Source: Lachnospiraceae bacterium (GTDB taxonomy: Bacteria > Bacillota > Clostridia > Lachnospirales > Lachnospiraceae). From it: a stretch of DNA of 64,000 nucleotides. The notes beneath the pieces were generated by a model that saw only the letters and a list, made by a program, of their open reading frames with translations, searched no databases and had not been told where the DNA came from. The position numbers were made by a program, and so were the translations under genes. The stretch lies in the NCBI GenBank assembly GCA_022767285.1, contig JALENY010000022.1, positions 1 to 64,000 of the forward strand. Reading direction: 5' to 3'. This document shows positions 1-8,523 of this stretch, one piece after another; positions within the stretch are counted from its first letter, which is position 1, and each line of letters starts with the position of its first letter.

Positions 1-3000
1 GAAACAATATGCGAACATATTATAGCCTTGTATTGAACCACCAACACCAGCTATAACGCTATCTTCATTAATCCACCGTCCAACCTCAGGATCATAATAC
101 CTGCTAGATATATAATACAATCCCGTCTCCGCATCATAAAAGTATTCCCGATATCGGAACGGATTTTTGCTTCCGATCTGTTCCTCTGTGCTGTCCGTCA
201 TCCCGAGCAGTCTGCCCCAACTGTCATAGCTATAGCTTACCACCTGGGTTCCGGTACTGTCAATCAGTCCTACAATGTCATTCTGCTGATTATGCAGGTA
301 GTAGTAGGTGCCTCCCGATGTCTTCATGGCGAAAAGGCTTCCGTCACCGTCATAGATGAAATGGGTCAGTTCTTCCGTTCCGTTCGCTTTTGTCACAGAC
401 ATGCCCACGATCTTATTGCCATTCAGGAAGTATCGCGCAGTGGCAAGAACAGCCCCGTCCGATGCCTTTTCTTCCTTCTGAACACGGTTTCCGCCTGCAT
501 CGCAGGTGTAGCTCCAGGTCTTTCCGTCCTTTGCCAGAGTCTTCAGCATGCGCCCACGCTCCCAGGTAAGATGCATGCCCTTCCATTGGATCGGGTTGCC
601 CATATCGTCATAGCTTATGGAACTTCCATTGTAGGAAATGAGCTGGTCTTTCCAGCCGCTGGTCCGGTAGCTGTACGTGTCGGTCTTCAACGCTGTTCCC
701 GGTGTTCCGGTGGTGTAGGCATGCTCGGTCCTCGACAGCAGGTTTCCGCCCAGGTCATACTGGCAGCAGATGGTCTTATTTTCCCACAGGGTATCTTCCC
801 TTACCAGACGGTTCAGGGCATCATAATGGTAGGTCACTTTCAGAGTCCCATTCTCCGAAATGGTCAGAATATTGCCGCGGCCGTCATAAGTATAGGACAG
901 GGTCTTTCCACCGCTCGTCACGCGCTCCACCAGAGAAGTCGTGGTTCCCATCCTCGGCCCGTCCGCAAATGCATAAGTGGTTGTGTGTTCCGCACCGCCG
1001 TCCAGCAGGATCTTCTTTTCGCTTATACGAGCCAAGAGGTCATAGCTTATCTCCTGCCGTCTGATATCATCCACTTTCAGTCCGTATATCAGACCCGGTC
1101 TCTGCTGCTGAGCCACATCCCCGTACAGACAGGATACATTGTAGCCAGTTCCGTTCACCTTATGGACCACGGAGTCCACACGATTCTTGTCATCGTAACC
1201 GATGCGCAGCTGCTGGCCTCTGGATGTGTCCATGGCCGTCAGACGGCCGATGAGGTCATAGCTGAAACTGTAATCCACACCTCCTGCAATATCCTTCTGT
1301 CCGGCCATCCTGCCCTCTCCGTCGTAGATGTTCTCACAGATTACCGTTCCATTTGCCTTCAGGGCCTGGATGCGCTGTTCTCTGTCGTAGACATAATCAA
1401 GGTAATCCCCGTTTCCATAGGTCAGACGGGACAGTGGGCCGTTGTGCGGGAGGTAGGTATAGCTCGCCAGGTTCTTGTCCCCGGCCTGAATGCCGGTTCG
1501 GTATCCAAATGTATCATAACTGAACGTATACTGGAAACCATTATGCCCGATGGTCTTCAGACGGTGTCCGCTGTCATAGGTATATGTGTTCTTCACTTCC
1601 TGCCCGTCCACCATCGCGCAGACAGCGGTCAGTTCGTCTGTATTTTCATCGTAAGTATAGCTGATCACATTTCCATTTCCGTCCGTTACGCCGGTGAGGA
1701 GACGATTGTTATTATCATAGGTGTTCGTGGTCACATTCCCGGAGGCATCCGTCACAGTGCGGACATTTCTTCCGTCGGAAGTATGAGTCATGGCTGTTTC
1801 TATACGCCCGGAGCATTCTTCCAGAAGGAAGATTCGGTTTCCCCGGTCTGCAGTGATGGTGCCGGTTGGGGCAACCACACGCTGATTCTTTGCATAAGAG
1901 TTGTTTAACACCCCAAAGGTGCCGTCTGTTCCTTTACAACGGATGGCATAGCCTGTACCAAGGGGCTCAAAACGGAATTTCTGCAGGTCGCTGGCTGCGT
2001 CCTTAGTCTGAAGAGTCACTGCCGGATACCCGCTGTAAGTCCCCTGCACAGCCAGCGCCGTCTGGAGTGCATGTAAGGGGCGGATGTAATAATATCCGTT
2101 TCCTGCATCCTCCAGGAGGAACTGCTGGGACATTTTTGCCCCGTAATCATACTGTTCCAGGCCTGTTCCTGCTGCGGAACTGCCTCCGACTGCCTGCAGG
2201 TACTGGCCGCTGTGGCGCAGCCGGATCTCATAGATGCTTCCGGCTTTCGGTACATCGGTCACCGTCCCCAAATCTGCCGGTTCCAGATACCATCTCTGGC
2301 GATCCAGACCGTCATTGACGCTCCAGATGCTCACCACTGCACCGTCTCCCGTATTGTTCCCTTCGTTTGTCAGCCCTCTTACATCCTTGCCGCATTTGGA
2401 GAAGATCTCATAGGAACCGTCCTTCATGTAGCGAAGCTTGAACTTCTGGCTGTCCGCATAATCCGTCACACTGATCATGATACGGGCACCGTCCGCATTG
2501 GCTGCACCCACAATATCCATGGACATTCCGGCAGCATGCTGCGGAATGAACTGTACGTACCCTTTTTCCACATTCATGACTTTCCACTTCTGTGCCCCGT
2601 GTCCGCTGTAAGTGTTCAGCACACAGTTCGTGCCGTCTGCTGTTCCGTTTTCCTTTGCGCCCAGGTATTTACCGGAAACACGCTCACGAATATAGTATAC
2701 CCTGCCCGGTGTCACTGCGCCGAGGCGTCCATTGCTCTGAACGGTTGCATACTGTGGATTTCCATTACCGTCATACTGGAAACGGCACCGCACACCCTCG
2801 GAATTCTGTGCCATGATCAGATTCTTCTTATCATCGTATCCATATTCAAAGGAATTGCCGGCCATATCCACCATCTTTGACAGATTCCGGTTCGTATCAT
2901 AGCTGAATCCGGACTTTTGCGCCACACTGGCTGCGCTGGTCAGATCCCCGTTGTCATCATAGACGAAGCTTTCCCCGTCATCACATGTAATCTGAAGACC

Positions 3001-5049
3001 GTCAAAGTACGCATCATTCTGGTTCTGGCCGTAGAAGATGTAAATACGCATGCTGGTCATGGTCTTATTGGTATTCTCTTTATCATCGTTCGGGCTCACG
3101 GCCTTATGTACAAACTGCCAGTCTGTGATATTCCGGTTGAATGGGATGTTCTCAAACTTATATGTTCCGTCGCTGTACCAAAAGCCCATAATGATGGCAA
3201 ACTCCTGGTTCGGAACAGCGTTTGCTTTTGCCCAGCCGCTGACCGAGAAAACGGTCTTTTCGTCCGTCCGCAGGGTGATGCTCTGTGTGTAGCCTTTTCG
3301 CTTTCCGATCGTGCCTTTTATGTGTACGGAGTGTGTTCCGAACAGGGCATTTGCGGTTGTTCTTCCGTCACCGCTCTCCACTTCCTGACTGCCGAACAGG
3401 CCCGGGATGGCATCATAATCTCCTGCGCGGTCAAAACTGCCGTTTTCCAGAAGATTCAGGCGATTCGCAATGGTTCCTTCTTCCAGCTGGAAGCAGGTCA
3501 CATAAGCGGTACCGGTCGTATTTCCGATGGCAGCATAGACATTAACACCGGTATAAGTGTCATCCGTGGTGAACGTCACCGATTCACGGAGCCATCCGCC
3601 GTCCACCGCCGGATCTGTTTTGGATGTAATACCGGGAGAATCTGCAAGCAGTACCTGAGTGCCATCCGCTTTTATCCCTTTTACAAAGAGGTGGAATGCT
3701 CCTCCCGCACCGATGGCTTCCACGGATACATACGCTGAGAATGTGTAAGTTCCCGGATTCAGTACATGATCCTGCATAATGCCGGATTCACCCAAAGCAC
3801 CTGTTTTTGTAATCCTGGCGGAACAGGTACCAATATAACCCTTTTCGGCTGTCCGTTCCACGGTTGCCGTATCACTTCCGCATATGGTCCAATGATACAG
3901 CTCTCTCTCAATGCGAAGATTTCGCATATGATTGACGATAGTCTTAATGGTGGAACCGGTTTTGCTCAATTTATTATTTTTTGCCCCTGCCGAAAAGTAA
4001 CTGAAGCTTTCCGCATTGCCCTCAGAGTCAATGACGCACACCGGTCTTCCATTATTGTCAAATTGATAGGTGTAAGTACGGTTGTCGCCCGTCTGACTCA
4101 GTTCACCATCCAGTCCGCATTCCTCAAAAATGGTAGTATTTCCGTTTTTGTAGGAAATCTTCAGTTCCTGACCGATGGAAGTGCCGTTTTTCTCAGTGAT
4201 TCTTCCTACTCTTTTTACCGTGTGATCCGTGATGTAGGAGTAATCAATCTCGTATCCGTCAGATGCACGGACAGAGAGGAGTTTGCCCGGATCCGAGCCC
4301 CCCGTTGCATCTAAAGCAGCTGTATCATAAGTAAAAGTCGTTACTTTTCCATCCGGATAAGTGATCGAAGTAAGGTTTTTCTTGTCATCATAATTATAAA
4401 AAGTTGCCCTGTTCAGAACATCTTTTATTTTTACCAGCCTGTTTCCCTGATGTACGAGTGTGATTACCGCACCGGTAGGATCTGTTATCTCCGTAAGATA
4501 TGGGCCATTTGATCCCGTTGCATAGGAATACGTAATGGTATTTCCATTGGTATCTTTTTCCTTGCGCAGATAGCCATCCTGAGCGAAAATCATCTGACTT
4601 TTATCTTCCCGCTGAATAATTCGGTATTCTGCCGTATTGCCGGATGATTCTGTGGTAATTACGTAACCGAGACCGTTCTCGTCTTTTAATTTATTACCGT
4701 CGGATGTGTCTTTATAAAAATAGTGTTCCGTACCGTCTCCATCCATATAAACATACGGAAAGTCAGTCTTATCACTTGGCTTCAGCGTCTGGCAGGCAGA
4801 TAGCCTCCATCCATTGCCAATACCATTCCATTCTTTTCTTCTGGCCAAATTATACACATGATTCAGCTTTACCGGCATGCGGTTCCCCGATGTAGCAGCA
4901 TCCTCGTGGACAAATACCAGGTTGCCGTTAAAGTCATTTACATATCCGGTACCGGCTTTTCCTGCAGACTGAGTGTGATAGCTGTAGTAATTCTCCAGGC
5001 CATTGGCATCATACAGGGCGGCGGCAATATGAACACATTGCCGGGGCAT
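1..5049 (-). CDS. RHS/YD-repeat giant surface protein, N-terminus missing, C-terminus off the left edge
   Basis: The minus strand is open in one frame across the whole interval (about 1683 codons) and runs off the window. It begins with the segment typical of clostridial RHS proteins (AGTGYVNDFNGNLVFVHED, then GNRMPVKLNHVYN) and continues with many YD-type repeats such as YDDKKNLTSITYPDG. At about 3000-3860 the repeats are interrupted by jelly-roll, carbohydrate-binding-like sequence. At about 2285-2706 and 1815-2245 there are two ricin-type beta-trefoil segments; the first carries QKW and QRW motifs. The RHS core (YYISSRYYDPEVGRWINEDS) lies at about 55-135, so the polymorphic, often toxic, C-terminal tip starts just outside the window. 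Family role: a secreted shell enclosing a toxin, or a wall-anchored adhesin. There is no signal peptide, and an in-frame TGA lies upstream of the first usable ATG at 5049, so the 5' end looks truncated. It may be a pseudogene or a silent cassette. Confidence 0.85.
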   Translation of the reverse strand, partial: MPRQCVHIAAALYDANGLENYYSYHTQSAGKAGTGYVNDFNGNLVFVHEDAATSGNRMPVKLNHVYNLARRKEWNGIGNGWRLSACQTLKPSDKTDFPYVYMDGDGTEHYFYKDTSDGNKLKDENGLGYVITTESSGNTAEYRIIQREDKSQMIFAQDGYLRKEKDTNGNTITYSYATGSNGPYLTEITDPTGAVITLVHQGNRLVKIKDVLNRATFYNYDDKKNLTSITYPDGKVTTFTYDTAALDATGGSDPGKLLSVRASDGYEIDYSYITDHTVKRVGRITEKNGTSIGQELKISYKNGNTTIFEECGLDGELSQTGDNRTYTYQFDNNGRPVCVIDSEGNAESFSYFSAGAKNNKLSKTGSTIKTIVNHMRNLRIERELYHWTICGSDTATVERTAEKGYIGTCSARITKTGALGESGIMQDHVLNPGTYTFSAYVSVEAIGAGGAFHLFVKGIKADGTQVLLADSPGITSKTDPAVDGGWLRESVTFTTDDTYTGVNVYAAIGNTTGTAYVTCFQLEEGTIANRLNLLENGSFDRAGDYDAIPGLFGSQEVESGDGRTTANALFGTHSVHIKGTIGKRKGYTQSITLRTDEKTVFSVSGWAKANAVPNQEFAIIMGFWYSDGTYKFENIPFNRNITDWQFVHKAVSPNDDKENTNKTMTSMRIYIFYGQNQNDAYFDGLQITCDDGESFVYDDNGDLTSAASVAQKSGFSYDTNRNLSKMVDMAGNSFEYGYDDKKNLIMAQNSEGVRCRFQYDGNGNPQYATVQSNGRLGAVTPGRVYYIRERVSGKYLGAKENGTADGTNCVLNTYSGHGAQKWKVMNVEKGYVQFIPQHAAGMSMDIVGAANADGARIMISVTDYADSQKFKLRYMKDGSYEIFSKCGKDVRGLTNEGNNTGDGAVVSIWSVNDGLDRQRWYLEPADLGTVTDVPKAGSIYEIRLRHSGQYLQAVGGSSAAGTGLEQYDYGAKMSQQFLLEDAGNGYYYIRPLHALQTALAVQGTYSGYPAVTLQTKDAASDLQKFRFEPLGTGYAIRCKGTDGTFGVLNNSYAKNQRVVAPTGTITADRGNRIFLLEECSGRIETAMTHTSDGRNVRTVTDASGNVTTNTYDNNNRLLTGVTDGNGNVISYTYDENTDELTAVCAMVDGQEVKNTYTYDSGHRLKTIGHNGFQYTFSYDTFGYRTGIQAGDKNLASYTYLPHNGPLSRLTYGNGDYLDYVYDREQRIQALKANGTVICENIYDGEGRMAGQKDIAGGVDYSFSYDLIGRLTAMDTSRGQQLRIGYDDKNRVDSVVHKVNGTGYNVSCLYGDVAQQQRPGLIYGLKVDDIRRQEISYDLLARISEKKILLDGGAEHTTTYAFADGPRMGTTTSLVERVTSGGKTLSYTYDGRGNILTISENGTLKVTYHYDALNRLVREDTLWENKTICCQYDLGGNLLSRTEHAYTTGTPGTALKTDTYSYRTSGWKDQLISYNGSSISYDDMGNPIQWKGMHLTWERGRMLKTLAKDGKTWSYTCDAGGNRVQKEEKASDGAVLATARYFLNGNKIVGMSVTKANGTEELTHFIYDGDGSLFAMKTSGGTYYYLHNQQNDIVGLIDSTGTQVVSYSYDSWGRLLGMTDSTEEQIGSKNPFRYREYFYDAETGLYYISSRYYDPEVGRWINEDSVIAGVGGSIQGYNMFAYCF

Positions 5050-5190
5050 GCTCCCGCAGATTCCGAGCCTCCCAAAATCCAGGAGAACGTTTCATTTGAT
5101 GATATGAATCTGCTGCTCGCGCGAAACGGAAAAAAACTTACGCCGGAGCAAAAACAGGATCTGATCCGCACCCTTCTGGCAGAAGACTGA
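5029..5190 (+). CDS. Small ORF (53 aa), possibly the 3' remnant of another gene
   Basis: The ORF starts MNTLPGHAPADSEPP and ends KLTPEQKQDLIRTLLAED. I do not recognise the family. The composition of the last 35 residues (soluble, helix-like, charged) is protein-like. The start has only a poor ribosome site and lies inside the antisense 5' end of the RHS reading frame. The simplest reading is that the real sequence is the 3' end of a plus-strand gene, and that its 5' part was replaced when RHS DNA recombined in at about 5030-5050. It is followed at once by a strong hairpin, as a real gene end would be. A functional small protein is possible but not supported. Confidence 0.35.
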   Translation: MNTLPGHAPADSEPPKIQENVSFDDMNLLLARNGKKLTPEQKQDLIRTLLAED

Positions 5191-5196
5191 AAGTAA

Positions 5197-5243
5197 ATGG
5201 GGCCGGTGAAAACAGATTTGGTATCTGTTTTCACCGGCCCCAT
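5197..5243. terminator. Perfect 21-bp hairpin between convergent gene ends
   Basis: A 21-nt arm (5197-5217) and its exact reverse complement (5223-5243) flank a 5-nt loop. The GC-rich base GGGGCCGG is followed by GTGAAAACAGAT. It sits between the stop of the 53-aa ORF and the stop of metK, so it can act in both directions. Neither side has a long T-tract, so an unusually stable processing or protective hairpin is an alternative. Confidence 0.7.
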
Positions 5244-5255
5244 TGTATTCTGCTA

Positions 5256-6443
5256 TTATAAATAGTTCTTCAAAATATCCGCCTTATCCAGTTTCTCCCA
5301 CGGAAGATCCAGATCATTGCGTCCGAAGTGTCCATAGGCTGCCGTCTGTTTGTAAATCGGGCGGCGAAGATCCAGCATCTTGATGATTCCTGCCGGTCTC
5401 AAGTCGAAATTCTCACGAATCATATCGACAATCTTCGAATCAGACATTTTCCCGGTTCCAAATGTATCGACCATGATGGATGTGGGATGTGCCACACCGA
5501 TCGCATAGGACAGCTGAATCTCACATTTATCTGCGATGCCTGCTGCCACAATGTTTTTTGCCACATAGCGGGCTGCGTAAGCTGCGGAACGGTCTACCTT
5601 TGTGCAGTCTTTTCCGGAGAATGCTCCGCCGCCGTGACGGGCATAACCGCCATAGGTGTCTACGATGATCTTACGTCCGGTCAGTCCGCTGTCTCCATGG
5701 GGGCCGCCGATAACAAAACGTCCGGTGGGATTAATAAAGAATTTTGTCTTATCATCCACCATTTCTGCGGGAAGGACCGTATCAAATACGTACTTTTTAA
5801 TATCTGCGTGAATCTGTTCCTGAGTCACGTCCGGGTTGTGCTGCGTGGATAAAACCACGGCATCCAGTCTTGCCGGTTTGTCATTCTCGTCATACTCTAC
5901 GGTAACCTGAGTCTTTCCGTCCGGTCTTAAGTAATTCAAAGTGCCGTTTTTTCTGACCTCCGTCAGTTTCAGAGCCAGTTTGTGAGCCAGAGCAATCGGG
6001 TACGGCATGTACTCTTCCGTCTCATTTGTGGCGTAGCCAAACATCATACCCTGATCTCCGGCACCGATTGCCTCCAGTTCCTGATCGGACATGGTGTTTT
6101 CTTTTGCTTCCAGCGCCTTATCCACACCCATGGCAATATCGCTGGACTGTTCGTCCAGGGTCACGATCACACCGCAGGTGTCCGCATCAAATCCGTATTT
6201 TGCACGGTCATAGCCAATCTCGCGGACCGTATCACGCACGACTTTCTGAATATCCACATAAGCCTGTGTTGTGATTTCTCCCATAACCATCACAAGGCCG
6301 GTGGTGGTGCAGGTCTCGCATGCCACGCGGCTCATGGGATCCTGACGCATGAGCTCATCCAGGATCGCATCGGAAATCTGGTCGCAGATCTTATCCGGAT
6401 GTCCTTCGGTTACCGATTCGGAAGTAAATAATCTTTTTTCCAT
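5256..6443 (-). CDS. metK: S-adenosylmethionine synthetase
   Basis: This cytosolic enzyme makes S-adenosylmethionine from methionine and ATP. The 395-aa length is normal for the family. The N-terminus has the ATP/methionine signature [13 protein letters not shown], followed by [11 protein letters not shown] and the glycine-rich [16 protein letters not shown]. The start is preceded by GAGAGGAAAA. Expression is very probably feedback-controlled by its product, because a SAM-I riboswitch and an intrinsic terminator lie directly upstream in the leader. It is monocistronic; downstream is the strong hairpin at 5197-5243. Confidence 0.98.
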   Translation of the reverse strand: MEKRLFTSESVTEGHPDKICDQISDAILDELMRQDPMSRVACETCTTTGLVMVMGEITTQAYVDIQKVVRDTVREIGYDRAKYGFDADTCGVIVTLDEQSSDIAMGVDKALEAKENTMSDQELEAIGAGDQGMMFGYATNETEEYMPYPIALAHKLALKLTEVRKNGTLNYLRPDGKTQVTVEYDENDKPARLDAVVLSTQHNPDVTQEQIHADIKKYVFDTVLPAEMVDDKTKFFINPTGRFVIGGPHGDSGLTGRKIIVDTYGGYARHGGGAFSGKDCTKVDRSAAYAARYVAKNIVAAGIADKCEIQLSYAIGVAHPTSIMVDTFGTGKMSDSKIVDMIRENFDLRPAGIIKMLDLRRPIYKQTAAYGHFGRNDLDLPWEKLDKADILKNYL

Positions 6444-6514
6444 TCTCTTTTTTCCTCTCGTATTTTTTTGGTATGCTTACCGCAAATCTCATGCAGAGAC
6501 CATTTTCATACATG

Positions 6515-6536
6515 AAAAAAATCCGCTCAGGGCGGA
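6515..6536 (-). terminator. Riboswitch-controlled intrinsic terminator in the metK leader
   Basis: On the minus strand, TCCGC and GCGGA pair around CCTGA (6522-6536) and are followed by seven T residues (6515-6521). It lies between the SAM-I aptamer and metK. This is the expected expression platform: SAM binding favours this hairpin and stops transcription before metK. Confidence 0.85.
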
Positions 6537-6557
6537 CTCAATTTTTCATCATCAAAT

Positions 6558-6660
6558 CCCCTTATTGTTCGAGTTTCCTCGCTCAGGTTGGCACCTTCCG
6601 TCAAACGGGGTTGCCGTGGCTTCTCAGATCCTTTGTATCTCCACCACTCTGAATAAAGGT
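6558..6660 (-). promoter_or_regulatory. SAM-I (S-box) riboswitch aptamer
   Basis: The minus strand carries the hallmark S-box blocks in order: TTATTCAGAGTGGTGGAGA, then AAGGATCTGAGAAGCCACGG, CAACCC, AAGGTGCCAACCTGAGCGAG and GAAACTCGAACAATAAGG. The 5' CCTTTATT and 3' AATAAGG ends close helix P1. GAGAAGCCACGGCAACC and GGTGCCAACC are the SAM-binding core and P3/P4 sequences of the family. It precedes metK and a terminator, the classical arrangement. Confidence 0.95.
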
Positions 6661-6784
6661 AAGCATTGGTTGTTCAGTTCGTAGATTACATTACATCCAT
6701 TCAAATGCGTTGTCAAGGTATTTTCGCATATTTCGATGAAATTTCCAGCAAAAATTATTCACAAAGGATTCACTCTATTTTCAC

Positions 6785-6813
6785 TTTACCAATCATTTTG
6801 AAAATGATATACT
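6785..6813 (+). promoter_or_regulatory. SigA-type promoter of the L,D-transpeptidase gene
   Basis: A -35-like TTTACC (6785-6790) and a -10 TATACT (6808-6813) are 17 bp apart, with an extended TGA just before the -10. It points at the gene starting at 6868 and lies back to back with the metK leader. No experiment supports it; the prediction rests on hexamers and spacing. Confidence 0.55.
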
Positions 6814-6867
6814 AAAAATCAGTGGAGATAATTAAGGAATAAATAAAAGAAAAAGGGTTGATGTACA

Positions 6868-8313
6868 ATGAAATTTATCAAAAGCACTGCTGGTAAAATC
6901 ACAATTACCATTTTGCTCTTCCTTATCATGCTTGGCGCAGTCTTCGGAACCTTCTGCTATTACTTCAGCACGCGTTTCTTCTACGGTACCGTGATCAACG
7001 GCATGAACTGTGAAAAAATGACCGTGGATGAAGTAAAGACCATACTTCAGGAAAATATCCTTTCGTATAATCTGACGCTGCATGAAAGGGACGAAAAAAC
7101 CGAGACAATCACTGCATTTGATCTGGGTATGACCTATGTGGATGACAACGGGGTGGAACAGATAAAAAAATCTCAGAAATCCTATCTCTGGTTCATGTCC
7201 TTCTTTAAAGACAGCACCTATCAGGTTTCCGCTAATATGACATACGACAAGAATAAAGTGGATACCATTCTGGACGGTCTGGACTGCTTTAATCCGGAAT
7301 ATGTAGCTGCTCCCACCGATGCGGAGCTGATTGAAACCGAAACCGGATACAGCATTTCACCGGAAACATACGGAAATACTTTAAAAAGGGAAGAAACCAA
7401 ACAGTTGATTCTTGACGCCATAGATGCAGGCAAGACCGAGGTAGACTTTGAGGAAGCAAACCTATATGAGAAACCCACTGTCTACAGCACCGATGAAGCC
7501 CTGAACGCACAGATGAATCAGTTAAACACACTGACCTCTGCCAACATTACATACGATATGGGTGACAACCGTATCTACACAGTTGACCGATCCGTCATCA
7601 AGAACTGGCTGCTGCAGGCGGAGGATGGCTCCTACTATCTGGATGAGAGTCAGGTATATGCCTGGGTTGATCAGATGGCATACGAGACAGATACGTTCGG
7701 ACTGGCGCATGAGTTCACCACATCCCTTGGTCCGACTATTACCCTTGCAAGAGGCGGAGACTACGGATGGGCAATGAATGAAAGTGCCACTGCAGCGGCA
7801 CTGGTCGAAGCCATCAAGGCAGGCACTACTGCCACTTTGGAGCCCACCTATATGTATTCTGCCATGAGCCGCGGTATCAACGACATTGGTGATACTTATG
7901 TGGAAATCTGCATCGAAGAACAGACCATGTGGTGTTACAAAAACGGAGAGCTGGTTGTAAAAACACCTGTTATCACCGGAAACCACGGAACCGGCTTCGA
8001 CACGCCCTCCGGATGCGTATGGGCCATTGACGGGAAAAAGCCTGACGCAGACTTTAAGCTGTTTCCGGTAACTGTAAAATACTGGCTTCCGTTTAACGGC
8101 GATGTAGGTATTCACGATGCTTCCTGGAAGAGCGCGGAAAACTACACGAAAACAGAATACCTGTCCAACGGTTCTCATGGATGTATCAATACTCCGCTGG
8201 ATGCGGCGGAAAAAGTATTCAACGCTATGGAAATCGGCTACCCGGTCATTGTATATTACAGCACCAGCCAGCCGGTAGGCCCTGCACCGACCCAGGAGGT
8301 TCGTATGGGTTAA
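6868..8313 (+). CDS. Membrane-anchored L,D-transpeptidase (YkuD domain)
   Basis: The protein is predicted to make 3-3 (L,D) peptide cross-links in peptidoglycan outside the membrane. Residues about 11-33 form one N-terminal membrane segment. Residues about 40-320 resemble the repeated substrate-binding domains found in clostridial and enterococcal L,D-transpeptidases. The C-terminal YkuD domain (about 338-465) ends with the catalytic motif GSHGCINT, with Cys at about residue 439 and the preceding His three residues before it. GIHDASW upstream supplies the second conserved His. The 481-aa length fits this membrane-anchored class. It is monocistronic with its own promoter. L,D-transpeptidases of this kind can confer beta-lactam tolerance in other bacteria; that is inference here. 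Confidence 0.93.
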   Translation: MKFIKSTAGKITITILLFLIMLGAVFGTFCYYFSTRFFYGTVINGMNCEKMTVDEVKTILQENILSYNLTLHERDEKTETITAFDLGMTYVDDNGVEQIKKSQKSYLWFMSFFKDSTYQVSANMTYDKNKVDTILDGLDCFNPEYVAAPTDAELIETETGYSISPETYGNTLKREETKQLILDAIDAGKTEVDFEEANLYEKPTVYSTDEALNAQMNQLNTLTSANITYDMGDNRIYTVDRSVIKNWLLQAEDGSYYLDESQVYAWVDQMAYETDTFGLAHEFTTSLGPTITLARGGDYGWAMNESATAAALVEAIKAGTTATLEPTYMYSAMSRGINDIGDTYVEICIEEQTMWCYKNGELVVKTPVITGNHGTGFDTPSGCVWAIDGKKPDADFKLFPVTVKYWLPFNGDVGIHDASWKSAENYTKTEYLSNGSHGCINTPLDAAEKVFNAMEIGYPVIVYYSTSQPVGPAPTQEVRMG

Positions 8314-8394
8314 AACGCTTTTCGGTCGAAAAATGAATTTATCTGTTCCAAAGAGCGAATGGATACACCCGGAAAAACATAAGAAAAAATAATT

Positions 8395-8449
8395 AAGGAG
8401 CTTTCCCATATGTTGATGATAAAGTTTCATCCGCATGGGAAGCTCCTTT
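8395..8449. terminator. Bidirectional terminator between the L,D-transpeptidase gene and glmS
   Basis: AAGGAGCTT (8395-8403) pairs with AAGCTCCTT (8441-8449) and CCCAT pairs with ATGGG, leaving a long loop of about 22 nt. The plus side is followed by TATTTTAC and the minus side by AATTATTTTTTC, so it can end both convergent transcripts. Confidence 0.7.
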
Positions 8450-8523
8450 ATTTTACGATACAATACTGTGCTATGGCTGCTTGTTACCGCTGCAGCCACC
8501 GCTTCTCCATCGCTCTGACCCCG

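Noticed and set aside
292-1908. Long plus-strand open frame (538 codons)
   Set aside because: It is antisense to the RHS gene in the same codon register; its length follows from RHS codon use. No ribosome site or recognisable domain.
4938-5243. 101-codon minus-strand ORF over the metK terminator
   Set aside because: It reads through the palindrome and antisense to the small plus ORF in a frame different from RHS; no domain.
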